Assembly (NCBI RefSeq): GCF_003946205.1 | Contig: NZ_RHOS01000013.1 | Span: 1 to 61,184 of the forward strand | Length of the DNA stretch: 61,184 nt | Reading direction: 5' to 3' | Origin: Companilactobacillus keshanensis | Lineage (GTDB): Bacteria; Bacillota; Bacilli; Lactobacillales; Lactobacillaceae | Shown: positions 27,281 to 35,293 of the stretch, piece after piece | How the letters are laid out: every line of letters begins with the position of its first letter | Numbering within the stretch: the first letter of the stretch is position 1 | Notes under the pieces: model-generated | Seen by the model: only the letters and a program-made list of their open reading frames with translations | Database searches by the model: none | What the model was told of the DNA's origin: nothing | Translations under genes and position numbers: made by a program

Positions 27281-29359
27281 CTATTTAACTACATTAACAC
27301 CATCGCTGGCCTTAACGAATTCATCAGTTGAAACTCCGTAATAAATTCCACCATGCACGTCGGTCCCGATCTTATCAACTAACCAACTAGTTCCACCAGC
27401 CAAAGCACGGACACTAGAAACTTTCTGTTTGGAATTCTGCAAGTTATAAATTTTATGATTTGTAGCCAAATTTATTTCTTTAGGAGTATTAAGTTTCTTA
27501 ACAGTCATTCCCTCGACAACTTCACCATTCTCAATAAAATCAACATCAGAAGCATTGACCCATTCATGTGCTGAAACCCGATATTGTTTGACACCATTAA
27601 TGTTTCTAACGCCATCAACTTGCCAAGACGAGTCATTAATTAATGCGCGATTATCTACTTTGTCGTTCTTATCGTTGTATAAAGCATAATGATCCTTGTC
27701 AGTATGTGTCGTTACGATACCGGAAATTGATTGAACCGCACTGTTTGATCCACTGTTGTTAGAAGCAGTTTTATCTACAATAACTTTACGAATATAGAGA
27801 ATCATTTGACTGTTGACATATGTTTGCGTCGGGTCATTTGGATTAGCAGAATTTTCAAATTGAGGCATTGTCTTTCCATTAATATTTAACTTATAAGTAA
27901 CAGGCTCCCCCTCTGACCAATTGCTATCTTCCACCCAGTTATTCATAAAGGTTCTTATAGGACTATTAAATTCAAGGCCACTGAAACTTGCCTTCATAAT
28001 TTGGTAATATTCTGTTCCTTTACTGGCATCAAATTTATCACCAACATCAATCTGGTTATTACCACTGTTAGTAACTATTTCATTCCACGCGTCATCAGAG
28101 TTAGCATAAAATGCTGACTCGTACAGTGTAGAACTAATAGGGGTCTTAGTACCATTTGAATCCTCAAATGTAAAATTGGGATCTGATGCATCACTAACTT
28201 GTGAGCCATCTTTTACATGAATTGCATCGTCATAAGTAGCCTTAACATTGGTAAGTTCAGGTTCTGGTGCAAAAGTTACTTCTTTATTATCATCAATAGT
28301 TTGAATATTTCCGTTTGTATCAGGATATTGAAAACTGAAATCTAACTTGAATCCCTGTTTGATATCAGTAGTTATATCATTTAATGACTTTGTAGTATCA
28401 ATAACTTTTCCATTTTGATCTTTAGCAGTAACCACAATATTTATATTATTATCCAAGAAAGCCTTTTGTGATGTTGCAGAAATATCACCTAGTGAAACTC
28501 CAAGTGATGCCAATGACTTAAACAAATCATAACTACTGAATTTTGCATTTTGACCTGCTGGATCATTATAAAAGCCTCTAAATACCCTCTGACTAGAGAA
28601 ACCGGTTAAAGTGGCGGGATAATTATAAAGCATGTCCGCTGCCAAATTGCGATTATTACCATTTTTTAAAGTTACATCGTGTAACTGCCCTTCAAAGTCT
28701 TTGACTGCATCCTTAACTTGATCCACATTGGCGGATACTATTTTTTTATTGGTTAACGTATATTTAACAGCTTTATTTACATCTTTGTAACTGATCGTAG
28801 TAGTAAGTTTCAGAGCCCCACCGTTATCACGAATATTTTTTATGGTATCTAAGAAATTAAAAAATTCAGGAGATAATGAACCATTAGGAATACTTATCAG
28901 ATTTCCGTTACTATCCTCTACTTGAGTAACAACTTTGATATTTCCGGCAACATTATTATTTGATAATACATCTTTATCAGCAGATGTTAATGAACTAGTG
29001 TCCATTCCATGGAGAATATAACTAGAATAGTTGCTAGCGGTGTCATTGATAAATGCTGCTGCCGTAGCACCTGCCCCACCACTAAAAGAAGGATCTGCAG
29101 AAAATGTACCACTGACATGTTCCCCAGGATTTGCATTATCATACGTCAAATTAGGAAACGGATCACTGGCATCATTTTTATATGCTTTACTCTGCAATGT
29201 ACTTGCCAAATCATTTATAGCAGTTTTTATCTCATCATCACTTGGCGTGGTATCCGCCTTAACAGTTGTAGGATCCAAGTTAAAAACAGGTGCCGCAATC
29301 GGTGCAACCGCCAACAGCGTTGCTGCAGCAATACCTGCATATTTAATTGACTTCCTCAT
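27281..29359 (-). CDS. SLAP array protein 7 (long form with duplicated N-terminal domain)
   Basis: 692 residues. Signal peptide MRKSIKYAGIAAATLLAVAP, cleaved near TTVKADT. Two N-terminal domains in tandem: about 38-215 (TAINDLASTLQSKAYKNDAS to KYTLTNKKIVS) and about 218-370 (VKDAVKDFEGQLHDVTLKNG to DNKEVTF), each with the DxNGxxI strand of this family. Middle domain about 375-540, then SLAP modules NRALINDSSWQVDGVRNI and VRALAGGTSWLVDKIGTD. The extra domain makes it the longest of the ordinary array proteins. Downstream is a terminator; upstream is a MITE-like element (29425-29543). Confidence 0.85.
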   Translation of the reverse strand: MRKSIKYAGIAAATLLAVAPIAAPVFNLDPTTVKADTTPSDDEIKTAINDLASTLQSKAYKNDASDPFPNLTYDNANPGEHVSGTFSADPSFSGGAGATAAAFINDTASNYSSYILHGMDTSSLTSADKDVLSNNNVAGNIKVVTQVEDSNGNLISIPNGSLSPEFFNFLDTIKNIRDNGGALKLTTTISYKDVNKAVKYTLTNKKIVSANVDQVKDAVKDFEGQLHDVTLKNGNNRNLAADMLYNYPATLTGFSSQRVFRGFYNDPAGQNAKFSSYDLFKSLASLGVSLGDISATSQKAFLDNNINIVVTAKDQNGKVIDTTKSLNDITTDIKQGFKLDFSFQYPDTNGNIQTIDDNKEVTFAPEPELTNVKATYDDAIHVKDGSQVSDASDPNFTFEDSNGTKTPISSTLYESAFYANSDDAWNEIVTNSGNNQIDVGDKFDASKGTEYYQIMKASFSGLEFNSPIRTFMNNWVEDSNWSEGEPVTYKLNINGKTMPQFENSANPNDPTQTYVNSQMILYIRKVIVDKTASNNSGSNSAVQSISGIVTTHTDKDHYALYNDKNDKVDNRALINDSSWQVDGVRNINGVKQYRVSAHEWVNASDVDFIENGEVVEGMTVKKLNTPKEINLATNHKIYNLQNSKQKVSSVRALAGGTSWLVDKIGTDVHGGIYYGVSTDEFVKASDGVNVVK

Positions 29360-29424
29360 ATTCTTTCTCCCCGTAAAAAATATTTAATATCTTAATAATA
29401 ACAAAAAGAAGCTGTGTCTTAAAC

Positions 29425-29543
29425 ATGCGACAAACATCTAACTTTTTCCGCTTAAAACAAAGAGACAATGTAATCCAAAATCGGATCACATTGTCTCTTT
29501 ACCTTAATACTCGAAAGTTGACCATGTTTTGTCGGCACTCTCT
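29425..29543 (-). mobile_element. MITE-like element B, copy 1
   Basis: About 115 bases with imperfect terminal inverted repeats (ATGCGACAAACAT and ATGTTTTGTCGGCAC). The inner hairpin AGACAATGTAATCC / GGATCACATTGTCT acts as an intrinsic terminator for array gene 8. The same element, reversed, lies at 57730-57846, sharing CTTTCGAGTATTAA and the flanking AGAGAGTGC. No coding capacity; the mobilising transposase is not in the window. Confidence 0.7.
29459..29501 (-). terminator. Terminator of SLAP array gene 8, inside element B
   Basis: AAAGAGACAATGTRATCC-type arms around ATTTTG, with T-run on both strands; about 55 bases past the gene 8 stop. Confidence 0.8.
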
Positions 29544-29554
29544 ATTAATAATAA

Positions 29555-30982
29555 TTAGTTAGCTAAAGTAACACCTTCGCCAACTTTAACGAATTCGTCA
29601 GTTGAAACGCCATAGTAAGTATTGCCAGCAGCATCAGTTGCTGTCTTATCTACTTGCCATGAAGTACCACCACCAAGAGCACGTGTATCTGACTTAACAC
29701 CTTTAGAATTGTACAAGAAGTAAACCATTCCTGAAGTAGAAACGTTGATGATCTTGTTCTTATCTAATTTAGTAACAGTCAATGCGCCAGCTGGATCTGT
29801 TGTACCTGTATCAATTTCACTACCATCAAAAGTAACGTCTGTTGATGGGATCCATTCGTGTGTTGATACACGGTATTGTTTGTCACCAGCAGTATTTGTA
29901 CGAACTTTATCTGTTTGCCATGATGAGTTCTTGTCCAAGGCACGGTTTGAAACTAATTCGTCGGCATCGTTATGTAATGTATAGAAGGCTTTGTCACTGT
30001 TTGTCTTAACAATTCCTTTAACATCTTTAACAGTCCAGTCAGAATCACTTTGGGCAGCAACATTTACTGTACGTACAAATGTAAGTGTTGTATTACCGTC
30101 AGCGTCTGTTCCAACTTTACCATTGTCAGTTGTTGTCTTTGATGAACCATTTACAGTATAAGTTGAGCTGTTAGAATTGGCTTTAAGATAAACACCTAAG
30201 GCTGAATCAGCACTAACTGTAACTGTGATAGGTTGGTAATATTCAGTTGAAGAACCATCAGTTGTTGTAAAAGTTGAACCAACAGAAGCAGCAGTACCAC
30301 CATTTAATGCATCAGCATATGAGTTAAAGAATCCACCCAATGAGTATTCACTAACTTCATTAGTATCTGATAATAGGGCCTTTTCAGATTGATCTGTTAA
30401 TGAAAGATCAGTTGATTTTTGTGCCTTAGCGTCAGCTGTGTTTGAACCATAATTTACATCATAAGGTGTTGTAAATTTAGCAGCCAATGAAGTGATCGTT
30501 GAAGTTTGATCACTTGTTGGTGTTAAAGCTATCGTAAAGTTCTTTGTTGTCGTATTTGTACCCTCAGTAAAGTATGATAAGGCAACATTAAAGTTAACTG
30601 CTTTGGCTCCATTTAAAGCAGTTTGAACACCAGCAGCATCCAATTCCTTATTATTTGAATCAGTAGCAGTAAACTTCACGCTAGCATTATCATCAGTAAG
30701 ACTACCAGCATCTTTACCACTTAAGAAATTCTTGAAGAAGTCATTTGATAAGAAAGTAGTTGCACCGATTTTTTTATCGAAGTCAGCAGTATTGAATTGA
30801 GCAGCTTGAGCCTTATTGTAAGTTGCTGAACTCTTGAATGCAGCAACGTAAGCGTCTGCATCAGCTGAAGTAGCAGTTGCAGCCTGTACTGTTGTTGTAG
30901 AACTAACAACAGGTGCAACAACTGGGGCAACAGCTAACAAAGTGGCAGCTGCGATTCCAGCATATTTAATAGATTTTTTCAT
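29555..30982 (-). CDS. SLAP array protein 8, S-layer-like
   Basis: 475 residues, no cysteine, rich in Thr, Ala, Asp, Ser. Signal peptide MKKSIKYAGIAAATLLAVAP, cleaved near TTVQAAT. N-terminal part (about 35-165) shares FxxxATYxxAQAAxFxxxDxD and FLSNDFFKNFL with array protein 9. Middle domain about 165-310 (YDVNYGSNTADAKAQKSTDL, GGFFNSYADALNG, EYYQPITVTV). C-terminal SLAP pair NRALDKNSSWQTDKVRTN and TRALGGGTSWQVDKTATD. Absence of Cys, biased composition, a strong promoter with a long leader and seemingly optimised codons are S-layer protein traits. Confidence 0.85.
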   Translation of the reverse strand: MKKSIKYAGIAAATLLAVAPVVAPVVSSTTTVQAATATSADADAYVAAFKSSATYNKAQAAQFNTADFDKKIGATTFLSNDFFKNFLSGKDAGSLTDDNASVKFTATDSNNKELDAAGVQTALNGAKAVNFNVALSYFTEGTNTTTKNFTIALTPTSDQTSTITSLAAKFTTPYDVNYGSNTADAKAQKSTDLSLTDQSEKALLSDTNEVSEYSLGGFFNSYADALNGGTAASVGSTFTTTDGSSTEYYQPITVTVSADSALGVYLKANSNSSTYTVNGSSKTTTDNGKVGTDADGNTTLTFVRTVNVAAQSDSDWTVKDVKGIVKTNSDKAFYTLHNDADELVSNRALDKNSSWQTDKVRTNTAGDKQYRVSTHEWIPSTDVTFDGSEIDTGTTDPAGALTVTKLDKNKIINVSTSGMVYFLYNSKGVKSDTRALGGGTSWQVDKTATDAAGNTYYGVSTDEFVKVGEGVTLAN

Positions 30983-31045
30983 ATTATCCCCCTGAGATAA
31001 AAAAAGATTTTGAGAATTTAAGTAGGGCTAATCCCACCAATTACC

Positions 31046-31074
31046 ATTATATTGGTCCTCATTTTTTGAATCAA
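31046..31074 (-). promoter_or_regulatory. Strong promoter of SLAP array gene 8
   Basis: Minus strand TTGATT, 17-base spacer, TATAAT. A leader of about 60 bases follows, starting GGTAATTGGTGGGATTAGCC, then RBS CAGGGGGATAAT. Confidence 0.8.
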
Positions 31075-31085
31075 CGAAGTTTGAA

Positions 31086-31105
31086 ATACTAAAGAATTTC
31101 TTAAA
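31086..31105 (-). promoter_or_regulatory. 20-base motif upstream of the gene 8 promoter
   Basis: ATACTAAAGAATTTCTTAAA, containing the inverted repeat AAGAA-T-TTCTT about 12 bases upstream of the -35. The identical 20 bases occur at the same place before array gene 9 (32648-32667). Confidence 0.5.
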
Positions 31106-31121
31106 CAGAGATCTATGAATA

Positions 31122-32540
31122 TTATTCAGCTAGTGAAACGCCTTCGCCAACTTTGACAAATTCGTCAGTTGAAACGCCATAGTAAGTATTGCCAGCAGCA
31201 TCGGTTGCTGTCTTATCTACTTGCCATGATGTGCCACCACCAAGAGCACGTGTATCTGACTTAACACCCTTAGAATTGTATAAGAAGTAAACCATTCCAG
31301 AACTTGAAACATTGACGATTTTGTTCTTGTCTAACTTAGTAATAGTTAGTCCATCAGATGTTGAGCCTGTATCAATATCTGTGCCCTCAAAATTAACATC
31401 GGCTTCAGGAATCCATTCATGAGTTGATACACGATATTGTTTAGCACCCGCGGCATTTGTACGAACTTTATCTGTTTGCCATGATGAGTTCTTGTCCAAG
31501 GCACGGTTTGAAACTAATTCATCAGCATCATTGTGTAATGTGTAGTAGGCCTTGTCACTGTTTGTTTTAACAATTCCTTTAACATCTTTAACAGTCCAGT
31601 CGGTATCACTTTGTGCGCCAACTTTTACTGTACGTACAAATGTGATCGTTGTGTTACCGTCAGTGTCTGTTCCAACTTTACCATTGTCTGTTGTTGTTTT
31701 TGATGAACCATTTACAGTATAAGTTGAACTATTCGAGTTAGTTTTGAGATAAGTAGCCAAAGCCGAATCAGCACTAACTGTAACTGTGACTGGTTGATAG
31801 TATTCCGTTGAAGAACCATCTGTTGTTGTAAAGGTTGAACCAACAGAAGCTGCATTACTACCATTTAGTGCATCAGCATATGAATTGAAAAATCCACCTA
31901 ATGAATAATTATTACTTGATAATAAAGTATTACCGTTTTGATCTGTTAATGAAAGATCTGATGAAGTTTGTGCCTTAGCATCAGCTGTTTTTGAACCATA
32001 ATTTACAGAATATGGTGTTGTAAATTTAGCAGTTAATGAACTAACATTTGAAGATTGCGTATTTGCTGATGATAGACTAATTGGAATACTCCATGATACT
32101 GGTATACCCCCTGTTACAACGTAGCTAAAAACAGCAATAAACTTGACCGGTTTATTATTCTTAAATGCATCAGCAACCGCAGCAGCATTTAGTATTCTAT
32201 CGTTTTCATCTGAAGCAAAAACTTTTACAGAAGAATTACTATCACTAGCGTTTCCTGTGTATGTAGGACTAGTTAAAAATTGACTAAAAAAGTCATTCTT
32301 CAAAAATGTACCGGCTTTGATTGTTGTATCGATATCATCAGCACTAAATTTAGCCGCCTGTGCAGGTGTATATGTAGCCGTTTTTTTAAACATGGCGGTA
32401 TATGAATTAACATCGTCATCTGACAATATTGCCGTGTCAGCCTTTACTGTCGTTACAGAACTCACAACTGGAGCAACAATTGGGGCAACGGCTAACAAAG
32501 TAGCAGCCGTAATTCCAGCATATTTAATAGTTTTCTTCAT
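31122..32540 (-). CDS. SLAP array protein 9, S-layer-like
   Basis: 472 residues from the ATG at 32540, which follows CTCGGAGGGAGATACT; reading could extend 34 codons upstream but that region is the promoter leader. Signal peptide MKKTIKYAGITAATLLAVAP, cleaved near TTVKADT. Cys-free, Thr/Ser/Ala-rich. From about residue 190 on it is closely similar to array protein 8 (KFTTPYSVNYGSKTADAKAQ, GGFFNSYADALNGSNAASVG), while residues 38-185 diverge strongly. Conserved attachment end and variable outer half fit an S-layer or antigen-variation pattern. No terminator lies between it and gene 8's promoter. Confidence 0.85.
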   Translation of the reverse strand: MKKTIKYAGITAATLLAVAPIVAPVVSSVTTVKADTAILSDDDVNSYTAMFKKTATYTPAQAAKFSADDIDTTIKAGTFLKNDFFSQFLTSPTYTGNASDSNSSVKVFASDENDRILNAAAVADAFKNNKPVKFIAVFSYVVTGGIPVSWSIPISLSSANTQSSNVSSLTAKFTTPYSVNYGSKTADAKAQTSSDLSLTDQNGNTLLSSNNYSLGGFFNSYADALNGSNAASVGSTFTTTDGSSTEYYQPVTVTVSADSALATYLKTNSNSSTYTVNGSSKTTTDNGKVGTDTDGNTTITFVRTVKVGAQSDTDWTVKDVKGIVKTNSDKAYYTLHNDADELVSNRALDKNSSWQTDKVRTNAAGAKQYRVSTHEWIPEADVNFEGTDIDTGSTSDGLTITKLDKNKIVNVSSSGMVYFLYNSKGVKSDTRALGGGTSWQVDKTATDAAGNTYYGVSTDEFVKVGEGVSLAE

Positions 32541-32607
32541 AGTATCTCCCTCCGAGATATAAGAAATTGTTGGGAATTTTAAAATAGGCCTACTCCCACT
32601 GATTACC

Positions 32608-32636
32608 ATTGTAATGTTGATGATTTTTTGAAGCAA
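32608..32636 (-). promoter_or_regulatory. Strong promoter of SLAP array gene 9
   Basis: Minus strand TTGCTT, 17-base spacer, TACAAT; leader starts GGTAATCAGTGGGAGTAGGC, homologous to that of gene 8. Confidence 0.75.
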
Positions 32637-32647
32637 TGACATGTGTA

Positions 32648-32667
32648 ATACTAAAGAATTTCTTAAA
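32648..32667 (-). promoter_or_regulatory. 20-base motif upstream of the gene 9 promoter
   Basis: Identical to 31086-31105 (ATACTAAAGAATTTCTTAAA). Bases 32668-32790 further upstream hold no gene that I can recognise. Confidence 0.5.
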
Positions 32668-32790
32668 GAAGACGAGCCAATATTGTGAGACCTTTGTACG
32701 TTATGAGTGGAAACAAGTCGGATTTAATATTTCAAATATTATTCATTACGTGTTAAAACTACTTTGCAAACAAAAGTGTCATATGAATAC

Positions 32791-32855
32791 ATAAATAGCT
32801 ACCTCTGAATAGACAGTAATTAAATATGTCTACTTAATAGGTAGCTATTTTTATT
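32791..32855 (-). terminator. Bidirectional hairpin after the BspA-like SLAP gene
   Basis: AAATAGCTACCT pairs with AGGTAGCTATTT, with an inner AGAC/GTCT helix. The T-run is better on the plus strand. Confidence 0.65.
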
Positions 32856-32881
32856 ATCTAATAATCAGCAATTATGAAACT

Positions 32882-35152
32882 CTAAATATTATAAGCCTCA
32901 TCAACATCGACAAATTCATCAGTAGATACTCGATAATATCGACCACCATTGATCAAAGCGATTCGATCAGTCTTCCAATCAGTCAAACTGCCAAGTTTAC
33001 GATCAAGCTTACAACCTAAATAGTCGACCAGATCACCTTTTTGACCATTAGAAACTCGAATAATCCCAGGATAATCAACATAAACATAGACATCGCTAGC
33101 TTTAGCATACTCATTATCAGATACACGATAATATAAGACACCATCAAGAGTATATTCAGCGTCACTTTGCCAGGCAGTATTAATATCCAAACCACGATTC
33201 GTGACCAATTTACCATTTTCATCATATAAACTAACAGTCTTAGTCGTGGTAGCAATGTTTTGATCCTTTAATACCGTCTTAGATGGATTAGAATCACCAC
33301 CCGTATTAGTCGTAGCTTTAGGTTCATAGACCAACCCAACTGATACTGAAATAAGATACTTATCATAAAGCTGAACCATGTAATCAATTAACTGTTCTCT
33401 AGTTGTATCGGCCGGAATGTCCAACGGAACCCCATCAGAATCAGCTTTCCCAGTAGTAAACATCTGCAAAAGTTGTCCGATAGTATATCCAGCTAAAGAT
33501 TTATCAGATAATTTACCTTTAAAATCATTACCATTAACTGTAAATTCCACCGTACTATCGGCTAAATCAAATGTTCGATCGGCTTCTAAATTACTCTTTG
33601 CTGTAGCTATATTCACCAAATTACCAGTGTCATTGTTATACACCAATTCAATATTTTGATTGTCTGTTGAATTGGTTGCTCCTTTATCACTTTCAGTGAT
33701 TTTGACCCATCTTGAATCCACCGGCGAAATGTTATATTTATATACCTGATCCGGCACAGTTAAACCAAAACCAGCAGTAGGCAAATTGATCGATGAAACT
33801 TTCTCATCAACCGTTGTTTCATATCCCGGATAATTAGGACTAATTCTAACAGATCCACCTTCTAGACCACTACCGCTGATTGATCCAACTAAATCATTAG
33901 TGACATCATCATAATAATTTATAACGTAGTTGACATTAGATGAACTAGTAACAGTCCAAGTAGTCGACTTTCTAGCGTCGCTATCACTACTCGTTCCGGC
34001 ACCATATACTGCACTCAAATCGTCAGAAGTATAACTGTTAGTCCCATCAGTCCAGCCCTTAAATCCTGTCGGATTACTCAAACCAGTATTTGCTAAAACC
34101 GTGTCACTATTGACCTTTAGACTAGCCAATCCACTTAATAAAGCCAGCATACCAGTTGTATTTGCAGCTGATGTTAAAGTAAATCCAGTTAAATCCAAAC
34201 TCTTTAAACTAGAATCCATATTAAATAGAGTGTAAGCATCAGTAACACCGGTTGCAGAAAAATTCGTTAAATCAATATTTTCTAATGATGAATCGAATCC
34301 AAATGCACCGTTCAAATTAGCACCGTTGAGCGTTAATCCGGATAGATTCAACGACTTGATCCCACTACCACCGACAAACGATTGAAAATCAACACCATCA
34401 GATATTTTCCAACCTGATAGATCCAAACTCTCAAGATTTTCGGTTTGGGAAAACATATAAGAAAAATCAGTAGTATTAGATACATCTAATTTACTAACAT
34501 CGGCCGTTTTTAAATTAGACATGCCGTAAAAGTAACGTGACATATTAGTATCAGCTACCGCCCCATCTTCAAAGTTAACATTCGTAACATCATCAGCATA
34601 TTTATAACCGGACCACGTTGTAGTTGTAGTATCAAAGACTGGGTCACTGACAGTTCCAGCACCAATGTGAAGCGTACCCGCGTTATCTAAATACCAAGAA
34701 CTACCATTATCACCAGATAATTTACCTTGATGATCTGCTGCAGTATCTGTTGGGATCGCCGTTGTATCAGGATAGTTAGTCGTTGCATTAGTTTGTACCG
34801 GATTCTCCGAAGATGAGTAAGACACCGGATTATTATTGGTTGTCTTTATTGAATCCGTATTATTTGCAGTGCCAGTTTGAATGGGAGCACTCGAACTACT
34901 AGAACTACCATTTGATTCCGAAGAATTAGTTGGATCACTCGAGGTTGGAGTACTAGAATTATCGCCAGAAGTGACGGCACCACTGGCAGTTGTGGCAGAT
35001 CCATCAGTTGCCACAGACTCAGTAGTTGGTGCAGAATCCGTTGAAGTAGTATCAGCATGAACTATCGTTTCATGGGTACCTAATAATACCAAACCACTTA
35101 AAGTTACTAATGAAATAGAAACCAAGTTATCCGTTTTATATTTGATCTTCAA
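32882..35152 (-). CDS. BspA-type leucine-rich surface protein with MucBP-like and SLAP modules
   Basis: 756 residues, TTG start after GAGAGGGTGATAAT. Signal region ends near TIVHADTTS. Residues 35-150 are a Ser/Thr/Asn-rich stalk. About 155-370 contain DUF285/BspA-type repeats (NMSRYFYGMSNLKTADVSKL, MFSQTENLESLDLSGWKISD, LKSLDLTGFTL), followed by a segment resembling MucBP (INYYDDVTNDLVGSISGSGL, YPGYETTVDE). Two SLAP modules close it (NRGLDINTAWQSDAEYTL; LGSLTDWKTDRIALI). BspA-type repeats occur in adhesins of gut and food lactobacilli. It is the only array member with a recognisable binding-type domain. Confidence 0.85.
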   Translation of the reverse strand: MKIKYKTDNLVSISLVTLSGLVLLGTHETIVHADTTSTDSAPTTESVATDGSATTASGAVTSGDNSSTPTSSDPTNSSESNGSSSSSSAPIQTGTANNTDSIKTTNNNPVSYSSSENPVQTNATTNYPDTTAIPTDTAADHQGKLSGDNGSSWYLDNAGTLHIGAGTVSDPVFDTTTTTWSGYKYADDVTNVNFEDGAVADTNMSRYFYGMSNLKTADVSKLDVSNTTDFSYMFSQTENLESLDLSGWKISDGVDFQSFVGGSGIKSLNLSGLTLNGANLNGAFGFDSSLENIDLTNFSATGVTDAYTLFNMDSSLKSLDLTGFTLTSAANTTGMLALLSGLASLKVNSDTVLANTGLSNPTGFKGWTDGTNSYTSDDLSAVYGAGTSSDSDARKSTTWTVTSSSNVNYVINYYDDVTNDLVGSISGSGLEGGSVRISPNYPGYETTVDEKVSSINLPTAGFGLTVPDQVYKYNISPVDSRWVKITESDKGATNSTDNQNIELVYNNDTGNLVNIATAKSNLEADRTFDLADSTVEFTVNGNDFKGKLSDKSLAGYTIGQLLQMFTTGKADSDGVPLDIPADTTREQLIDYMVQLYDKYLISVSVGLVYEPKATTNTGGDSNPSKTVLKDQNIATTTKTVSLYDENGKLVTNRGLDINTAWQSDAEYTLDGVLYYRVSDNEYAKASDVYVYVDYPGIIRVSNGQKGDLVDYLGCKLDRKLGSLTDWKTDRIALINGGRYYRVSTDEFVDVDEAYNI

Positions 35153-35249
35153 ATTATCACCCTCTCGTCGCTTATAACATTCATCTTACTCCAATTGAAG
35201 AGCAACAATAATAATTAAATATATTTATTACCGAACAAAATCAGAGCAA

Positions 35250-35282
35250 AAAAAAAGACCTGCTTACGCAAGTCTTTTTTAA
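35250..35282 (-). terminator. Terminator of SLAP array gene 11
   Basis: Minus strand AAGACTTGC / GCAGGTCTT followed by nine T, about 12 bases past the gene 11 stop. Confidence 0.9.
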
Positions 35283-35293
35283 GCGACTAATAA

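Noticed and set aside
29009-29387. Plus-strand frames opposite the SLAP genes (Cys-rich or hydrophobic)
   Set aside because: They are antisense shadows of signal peptides and repetitive SLAP sequence, without ribosome sites.
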